From assembly GCA_964494845.1 (NCBI GenBank), contig CAZBSC010000028.1, positions 1 through 9,263 on the forward strand: a DNA stretch of 9,263 bases, in the 5' to 3' direction. A program made the position numbers and the translations under genes. Source of the DNA: CAYRSA01 sp964494845. Lineage in GTDB: Bacteria > Patescibacteriota > Saccharimonadia > Saccharimonadales > JAGQNJ01. The notes under the pieces were generated by a model. It worked only from the letters and a program-made list of their open reading frames with translations, made no database searches and was not told where the DNA came from. This document shows positions 5,336 to 9,263 of this stretch, piece by piece. How positions within the stretch are numbered: position 1 is the first letter of the stretch; the number at the start of each line of letters is the position of its first letter.

Positions 5336-5982
5336 TGACTTAGGTCCCCTCCGGTAGTATTACCGCTCTCGATTTGCTGACGAACTTGCACCAGTGAGGG
5401 CTTGATAGTATTGGTAATATATTCGCGAATGTCAGTAATCATCGGCAATATTTTTTCATGGGACTTTCTGGCCGCCTGCAGTGCACCAATAAATGCTAGT
5501 GGATCTTTCTTGCAGTCCATAGTTGAAAGATCATCTAGTGATTGAGTATAGCCTGCCATGCTGGTCTTAAAATCAGTTGTTTTGCCTTCCAGCACAGTGA
5601 TGTTGTCTTTTAGGCTGGTTGTCTCATAAGCCTGATTATCTAACCTTTTCAGCAAGGTATTCAATTGCTTGGTGATATTTGAATAGGCAGCATTACGATT
5701 TTTCTCAACCGTTTTCATTCTAGTTGTTAGGGTTTTGGTATTTTCCTGGGCTACGCTACAATGCAGTGCTATTTTTGTCTGGGCATTCTTTGCAATCTTT
5801 GTCTTGATGCCCGCCTTGTATGTTTTTATCCGTTCACTTAGTGTAGATTTTTCCGATGTCTCGGCCTGAACAGTCGCAGCAGAACCTACGCTAAAACTAA
5901 GATATGGAACAATTACACCAATTAACAAGAATAAAAATGCAACAACTGCTCTCTTTAATCTTACCGTTCTTGAATTAATCAT
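5332..5982 (-). CDS. Secreted helical (coiled-coil-like) protein, function unknown
   Basis: A 216-residue protein with a basic N-terminus (RTVRLKR, 5-11) and a hydrophobic core at about 12-33. A plausible signal-peptidase I site follows VQA at residue 40, which predicts export. An uncleaved membrane anchor is the alternative. The mature part is Lys/Thr/Asn/Gln-rich and almost certainly alpha-helical, with heptad-like stretches around 45-70 and 80-135. Only two cysteines, Cys75 and Cys157, are seen in the exported part and could form a disulfide across two helices. No enzymatic motif is visible and I cannot name a family. The gene is coupled by ATGA to the downstream single-span protein. The ATG has no SD. 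A -10-like TACAAT lies 12 nt upstream, so the leader is probably only a few bases long. Confidence 0.85.
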   Translation of the reverse strand: MINSRTVRLKRAVVAFLFLLIGVIVPYLSFSVGSAATVQAETSEKSTLSERIKTYKAGIKTKIAKNAQTKIALHCSVAQENTKTLTTRMKTVEKNRNAAYSNITKQLNTLLKRLDNQAYETTSLKDNITVLEGKTTDFKTSMAGYTQSLDDLSTMDCKKDPLAFIGALQAARKSHEKILPMITDIREYITNTIKPSLVQVRQQIESGNTTGGDLSQ

Positions 5983-5994
5983 AAGCTTTTATAC

Positions 5995-6023
5995 ATTGTA
6001 CCGATTTTATTAGCCCAAACCAA
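5995..6023 (-). promoter_or_regulatory. Promoter of the secreted/membrane protein pair, near-leaderless
   Basis: On the minus strand TTGGTT (6018-6023, 3 of 6), a 17-bp spacer, and TACAAT (5995-6000, 5 of 6). The -10 ends 12 nt before the ATG at 5982, so the expected leader is about 5 nt. The intervening bases contain no SD. An overlapping TATAAA 5 nt before the ATG is an alternative -10. Confidence 0.45.
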
Positions 6024-6028
6024 ACCTC

Positions 6029-6156
6029 AAAAAACAATAACCAACTCTCATGAGTGCAGTTGCGGATGAAAGCCGAGCATCGAAGCGGAACTGTACATAT
6101 ACGTACAGTGAGCATCGAAGACGCAGGCTTTCGCCGCATATGTGCCAGGAGCGTTG
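6029..6156 (-). other. Long imperfect hairpin element downstream of the 659-residue gene (possible terminator or structured RNA)
   Basis: The core stem pairs TGCGG-AT-GAAAGCC (6061-6074) with GGCTTTC-G-CCGCA (6126-6138), 12 pairs around a small bulge. Inside are two exact copies of GAGCATCGAAG (6075-6085 and 6110-6120) flanking a perfect 7-bp hairpin, ACTGTAC / GTACAGT with loop ATATAC (6090-6109). Outside, weaker pairing continues toward CAAC (6042-6045) and GTTG (6153-6156). It begins just after the stop of the minus-strand 659-residue gene. On that strand it is followed by TTATTG and six T's (6034-6029), so it could end that transcript, but it is far more elaborate than a normal intrinsic terminator. 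It might be a repeat family member or ncRNA. Confidence 0.55.
6075..6120. repeat. 11-bp direct repeat GAGCATCGAAG, two copies 35 bp apart
   Basis: Exact copies at 6075-6085 and 6110-6120 flank the inner hairpin at 6090-6109. In a folded transcript they would sit on opposite sides of the inner stem in the same orientation, so they do not pair with each other. This suggests duplication or a repeated protein-binding site. Confidence 0.75.
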
Positions 6157-6162
6157 ATTATG

Positions 6163-8142
6163 CTAATAGTAATACCAGCGGTCTAGCCCAGCGGTATTAG
6201 TAACGTCTACTATTTTCTTCGGCTCCCCGCCCTTTGTGCTAACAACATAGTCGGCAGTCTCGCTGTCTGTATGGATTCTATAAACCGCGGTTGTCTCGTT
6301 TAGCCATCTAACTGGATAGGATAACCCGCTTTGAGTAGCTAGGACGACATCATCATTTTTTGCAATATTATAGTTAATCAACACGCCTTTGCCGTCGCGA
6401 ATATCAACCCACAAACTATACTTACCATCAGGGCCAAGTGCATAGACCCTTGGTTTTTGGTCTGCTGGTGCACCACTGATTTTTTCGGGTTTTATCGACC
6501 CTAGTGTGTATTGATACCAATCTTTGCCCGCTGACATCGTTAGCGTGTTGTAGTCGGTGCGTGTGATGCTCCAGATTTCTTTATTTAGTAGTTGAACGTT
6601 ATTCGCGCCACTACTGTCAGAGACGAATAACCCGACTTTTGTTGCATTAGTCTTGTTAGCGCTACCGTTGCCATTCGTGGTTACGGCAACTTCTGCCCCT
6701 GGGGCGTAATAGATTTTGTCTGCCGCAATTGTTACCGAGTTAAAGTAATCCGCCGTGGCAATATCTACTGATTGGCCAGTTGCTGTGTTATAGCTGACTA
6801 TTTTTTGATTCTTTGCACTCTTGGGTGCACCTTGTTGGTCTACTAAGACATACACTAGATTGTCGCCCAGCCAGCCTACTACTTGAACACTACTAGCGCT
6901 ATCGAGTGCAGCTGTTTTGTCGCTAGCCACATCGATTAGGGTTAGCGTACTCAAAAGATTTCCGTCAGTGTTGCGCTGATTATCGCGAGTAGATACCAGT
7001 GCTGTTTGGTTGCCATTTGGCTGTGACACCAGCACCATGTCTTCGCGCTCGGACCCGCTACCAGACAATACTAGTTTTTCGTTTTTGCCGTCGGCATCTA
7101 TTTTGTATACGTCATATTTGCCTGACCTTTTAGATATAAATACTTGCTTTTTATCTGGCACCATTTTTATGGTTCGTGGCTTAGAATCTTTGTTGTCAGT
7201 CAGTGTTTCTGTGCGGTAACCACTGGCCTTGATGTCGATTTTTACTTTTTCTTCACTGGTTGTGTCTAGTGTTAGCAGGATCTTTCCATCCTTGTCCGAG
7301 AACGCGCTAGCATCGCCACTTGTTGCCTCGGCTTTTTCGATTGCTTTTCCAGACAAGAAATCTTGAACAACGAACTCGTATTGCAACCCGGTCGGTTGCA
7401 ACATAACATCACCCATTGGGTTACTACCCCAACCCACTGTCACTGGTCGTGACAAGGGGGCAAATGCACGTCTTGTTATCACTAGGTTTGTATCACCTAG
7501 CATTACTTGGCTGAGGGTCACTTTGCCATCATCGTTAGTTGTACCAGTAGCATTATTCAACTGAACAGCGACATTTTTTAGCGGCAATCGGCTACTTTGG
7601 TCTATAACGGTCACAGATGCTTGACTGCGAACGCCGGCTTTATTCAGTAGGTAGTATCTGGTAGATGGAAAAACCGCAACGGCTGCAGCCGCGCCCAGTA
7701 TTATAAGTATTGTTGCCCAACGAGCGAACTTGTTGTTCCACCACGCTCGGAAAAACCTGCGGATTTTGCCGCCTTGTGGTTTTTTTATTTCAAACGCTTC
7801 TTTTACAGCTTCGTCATCGGCTGCTAGTGACTCGTCACTTTCTTTTACTGCGATGTCATCGACGGCTTCAGATATTTCTGGGTCATCTAGTGGCTCTTTA
7901 GGCAATGCTTCTTCGGCTTTCTTTTCTGGTTGCGGCTCTACGACGGGGGCCTCGCCAGATACCATTGGCGCACTAGTTGGCCCAGAATCGCCAGATGCGC
8001 CGTCTTTGTAACTTTTGGGGTCGTCCCCTATTGTATTAGCGTTTTCTGGGGCTGGACCCATAAAGTTCTCGACACGCTTATCGATTTTTTTATCTACTTC
8101 TTGTAGCTTTTGCTTTTTTTGATCGTCTTCGTCGTTTTTCAT
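6163..8142 (-). CDS. Membrane-anchored surface protein: two carboxypeptidase-regulatory-like domains plus TolB/WD40-like propeller
   Basis: A 659-residue protein. Residues 1-125 are acidic, low-complexity and probably cytoplasmic. A basic and aromatic patch (KIRRFFRAWWNNKFAR, 126-141) leads into one transmembrane helix at about 142-159, giving N-in, C-out topology. Outside come two Ig-like segments of the carboxypeptidase-regulatory / Cna-B type. The first is at about 172-250 (VTVIDQSSRLPLKNVAVQL...DDGKVTL...GDVMLQP) and the second at about 255-328 (FVVQDFLSGKAIEKAEATS...DKDGKILL...IKASGYR). Residues 330-659 look like a beta-propeller of TolB/WD40-like type, with recurring strand pairs such as VFISKRSGKYDVYKIDADG and RVYALGPDGKYSLWVDIRDG. 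No catalytic triad of a propeller-associated peptidase follows, so a binding or adhesive role is more likely than an enzymatic one. The SD is weak (GCGGAAA about 7 nt upstream). The domain calls are by eye. Confidence 0.85.
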   Translation of the reverse strand: MKNDEDDQKKQKLQEVDKKIDKRVENFMGPAPENANTIGDDPKSYKDGASGDSGPTSAPMVSGEAPVVEPQPEKKAEEALPKEPLDDPEISEAVDDIAVKESDESLAADDEAVKEAFEIKKPQGGKIRRFFRAWWNNKFARWATILIILGAAAAVAVFPSTRYYLLNKAGVRSQASVTVIDQSSRLPLKNVAVQLNNATGTTNDDGKVTLSQVMLGDTNLVITRRAFAPLSRPVTVGWGSNPMGDVMLQPTGLQYEFVVQDFLSGKAIEKAEATSGDASAFSDKDGKILLTLDTTSEEKVKIDIKASGYRTETLTDNKDSKPRTIKMVPDKKQVFISKRSGKYDVYKIDADGKNEKLVLSGSGSEREDMVLVSQPNGNQTALVSTRDNQRNTDGNLLSTLTLIDVASDKTAALDSASSVQVVGWLGDNLVYVLVDQQGAPKSAKNQKIVSYNTATGQSVDIATADYFNSVTIAADKIYYAPGAEVAVTTNGNGSANKTNATKVGLFVSDSSGANNVQLLNKEIWSITRTDYNTLTMSAGKDWYQYTLGSIKPEKISGAPADQKPRVYALGPDGKYSLWVDIRDGKGVLINYNIAKNDDVVLATQSGLSYPVRWLNETTAVYRIHTDSETADYVVSTKGGEPKKIVDVTNTAGLDRWYYY

Positions 8143-8163
8143 TAGTATTTTCCGCTTACCATA

Positions 8164-8192
8164 AGCATATCAGATAACTATATTGCTTGGAA
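8164..8192 (-). promoter_or_regulatory. Tentative extended -10 promoter of the surface-protein gene
   Basis: On the minus strand, TTCCAA (8187-8192, 3 of 6), a 17-bp spacer, and TATGCT (8164-8169, 4 of 6) preceded by TGA, an extended -10 TGn. It would give a leader of about 14 nt containing the weak SD-like GCGGAAA. TATAGT at 8177-8182 is an alternative -10 without a good -35. Confidence 0.3.
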
Positions 8193-8211
8193 TATAAAAC
8201 GTATTTCCTAG

Positions 8212-8240
8212 TTTACATTTTCCCTAACTCGTTGGATAAT
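8212..8240 (+). promoter_or_regulatory. Strong sigma70-like promoter of the orphan gene, leaderless
   Basis: TTTACA (8212-8217, 5 of 6), exactly 17 bp, then GATAAT (8235-8240, 5 of 6). The ATG at 8247 begins 6 nt after the -10, where transcription itself should start. AACCAA between them is not an SD. It is the best promoter in the window, and it also argues against an upstream TTG start at 8187, which would put the promoter inside the coding sequence. Confidence 0.72.
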
Positions 8241-8246
8241 AACCAA

Positions 8247-9107
8247 ATGAGTAACGGATTTACTTCCCCAGAGCATGGCCCAGAAATTTTTGATATGACT
8301 GACTGTGCCAAATTGCTCGCAACGCATAGTAGCGAAGTATTCGCTGGTCTAACCTACGACATGCAAGGCTTGACCATAGATGACATCGAGTCCGATACAA
8401 CGGGTTGTTTAACAAGTACATGGGCAGTGAAACAGACTTTGCCTAGTGGTGTTTGTATAATTCTTGGTAAAACTGATTATCTAGATCTTGAGCTAGAGCC
8501 GGGAGATCCAGAAGTTGATGTGCAAACTATGTTGTCCGTGCAACTAGCCAGAACGACTGACTATCCAGGACGCGGCGCTATCACACAGAGATCTGACTTT
8601 TATGTTAACCTAACGGATGCAGAAGAAGCGTCGGAATTTCCCGATAGAGACATTCAACTAGAGATTGGTTTTCACCACATGTTGATAAACGAATCCGGAG
8701 AAATCATCAGAACCAGAGCAAAAATGTCAAAGCGTGACATAGGCGAAGCCATAATGCTGATGAAGATGGCCAGTCCAACCGCCTGGGAAAAACCAGATAT
8801 TGATGAGGATGAACAGACTACTGATGACCTGGACGAAATCCCCGTACAAATTCGAACTAGTTCTGAAGATTCAGGCTCAGATAAATCAGTGGATGTTTAC
8901 CCATACGAGGCGGCGCTTCTGTCTGACGAGTCAATCAAGAATACGCGGTGGCTTTTGGCTGCATTAGCTGGCTCTATCGCTGTGGCGTTTTCTAGTGGAA
9001 CACCCGAACCAGTCCAAACAATTTTGCAAGAAGGTGGACTAATGGCAATAGTACCATCAGCACTGCATTTTTATATGAAAGTACTCCGAGACGCCCACAC
9101 AAAATGA
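8247..9107 (+). CDS. Orphan protein with hydrophobic C-terminal segments, function unknown
   Basis: A 286-residue protein from ATG 8247, the start chosen because a near-consensus promoter ends 6 nt before it. I do not recognise the family. Residues 1-180 look globular and cytoplasmic, with no signal peptide, and mix predicted strands and helices (for example RSDFYVNLTD 115-124, IQLEIGFHHMLINESGEIIRTR 136-157, DIGEAIMLMKMA 164-175). Residues 181-215 are an acidic, probably disordered linker (DIDEDEQTTDDLDE). Two hydrophobic segments follow, at about 235-249 and 263-278, separated by a Gly/Pro-containing turn, ending in a short charged tail. This suggests a C-terminally membrane-anchored protein facing the cytoplasm, or a membrane hairpin. 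It stands alone, divergent from the surface-protein gene and convergent with a membrane protein. Confidence 0.8.
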   Translation: MSNGFTSPEHGPEIFDMTDCAKLLATHSSEVFAGLTYDMQGLTIDDIESDTTGCLTSTWAVKQTLPSGVCIILGKTDYLDLELEPGDPEVDVQTMLSVQLARTTDYPGRGAITQRSDFYVNLTDAEEASEFPDRDIQLEIGFHHMLINESGEIIRTRAKMSKRDIGEAIMLMKMASPTAWEKPDIDEDEQTTDDLDEIPVQIRTSSEDSGSDKSVDVYPYEAALLSDESIKNTRWLLAALAGSIAVAFSSGTPEPVQTILQEGGLMAIVPSALHFYMKVLRDAHTK

Positions 9108-9108
9108 C

Positions 9109-9124
9109 ATATACGTATATACGT
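9109..9124. repeat. ATATACGT tandem pair containing a 12-bp palindrome
   Basis: Two abutting copies of ATATACGT form the perfect palindrome ATATACGTATAT (9109-9120), two bases after the stop of the orphan gene. The preceding bases extend it to ACATATACGTA (9107-9117), an 11-mer also found in the inner hairpin at 6095-6105. No T-tract follows, so it is not a recognisable terminator. Confidence 0.5.
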
Positions 9125-9158
9125 TAAGGCCTACAATAGATTCCATCGGCTGAGAGAA

Positions 9159-9263
9159 TTAAAATGAATCAACAAAACTAATCATAGGCCCGAGGAATAC
9201 ATAAAGCGCTATCAAACCCACACCAAGAGCTACGATTACTGTTTGCGGCTTAGTTTTGGCTCT
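9159..9263 (-). CDS. C-terminal fragment of a membrane protein (cut by window edge)
   Basis: The minus strand is open from the right edge to a TAA at 9159-9161, giving 34 residues. They begin RAKTKPQTV, pass through a hydrophobic stretch (VIVALGVGLIALYVFLGPMI) and end SFVDSF. The basic residues before the helix and the clear membrane-helix composition support a real gene whose last element is a transmembrane segment, N-side in. It is too short to name. The gene is convergent with the orphan gene, leaving 51 bp between stops. Confidence 0.6.
   Translation of the reverse strand, partial: RAKTKPQTVIVALGVGLIALYVFLGPMISFVDSF

Noticed and set aside
6041..6156. CRISPR array or tRNA in the hairpin-rich intergenic region
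   Set aside because: Only two 11-bp repeats without spacer periodicity, and no cloverleaf, T-loop or CCA acceptor pattern.
7730..8011. Plus-strand open frames opposite the acidic N-terminal tail of the surface protein
   Set aside because: Ser/Ala-rich translation is the antisense of the low-complexity acidic region; no SD, promoter or motif supports it.
8187..8246. TTG start extending the orphan protein by 20 residues
   Set aside because: It would include the near-consensus promoter TTTACA-17-GATAAT. ATG 8247 directly follows that promoter.
9128..9190. GGCCTA / TAGGCC inverted repeat as a terminator for the convergent genes at the right end
   Set aside because: Six-bp arms separated by about 50 bp with no T-tract; indistinguishable from chance.
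1..9263. Alternative genetic code with TGA read as glycine (Gracilibacteria/Absconditabacteria)
   Set aside because: TGA terminates many genes at the natural family lengths and forms ATGA stop/start overlaps; no in-frame TGA is needed to restore any protein.

Overview
The window reads as a compact bacterial genome segment of moderate-to-low GC, most likely from a Candidate Phyla Radiation (Patescibacteria) lineage, with a Saccharibacteria-like bacterium as my best guess. That assignment is an inference. It rests on very short or negative intergenic distances, a small proline-rich single-span membrane protein with a Lys-Lys-Lys stop before the membrane helix, large N-in/C-out surface proteins of unusual domain make-up, and the absence of recognisable mobile elements. 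TGA is used as an ordinary stop in many genes, often inside ATGA stop/start overlaps, so this is not one of the lineages that reads TGA as glycine.

Left part, minus strand (about 3403 down to 1): seven tightly packed genes, probably one transcript. In transcription order they are type I isopentenyl-diphosphate isomerase (idi), a TsaC/YrdC-type threonylcarbamoyl-AMP synthase, a MazG-like nucleotide pyrophosphohydrolase, a canonical Nudix hydrolase, a PNPOx-like flavin split-barrel protein, an SDR oxidoreductase, and a DHFR/RibD-C-like reductase cut by the window edge. Most junctions overlap or nearly touch, and the downstream genes mostly carry good Shine-Dalgarno (SD) sequences.

Middle, plus strand (3476-4893), divergent from idi: a Nudix-fold protein with a degenerate Nudix box, translationally coupled by ATGA to an archaeal-type isopentenyl phosphate kinase (IPK). 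IPK makes IPP from isopentenyl phosphate, and the neighbouring Idi makes DMAPP from IPP. The 72-bp intergenic region between them holds an 18-bp near-palindrome. The three genes together look like an isoprenoid-phosphate salvage or alternative mevalonate module, and this is the most interesting item in the window.

Right part: convergent with IPK (one base between stops) is a coupled minus-strand pair, a secreted helical protein and a single-span proline-rich membrane protein. Upstream of that pair is a 180-bp intergenic region with a long imperfect hairpin element, containing an 11-bp direct repeat and an inner 7-bp perfect stem. Next comes a 659-residue membrane-anchored surface protein with two carboxypeptidase-regulatory-like (Ig-like) domains and a probable beta-propeller. 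Divergent from it is an orphan 286-residue protein with hydrophobic C-terminal segments. The window ends with the last 34 residues of another minus-strand membrane protein.

Two plus-strand genes (3476 and 8247) have sigma70-like promoters whose -10 lies 6-8 nt before the ATG with no SD. The gene at 5982 also lacks an SD and has a -10 only 12 nt upstream. This points to leaderless or near-leaderless mRNAs at transcription-unit starts, while operon-internal genes mostly use SDs. No tRNA, rRNA, CRISPR array or insertion sequence was seen.
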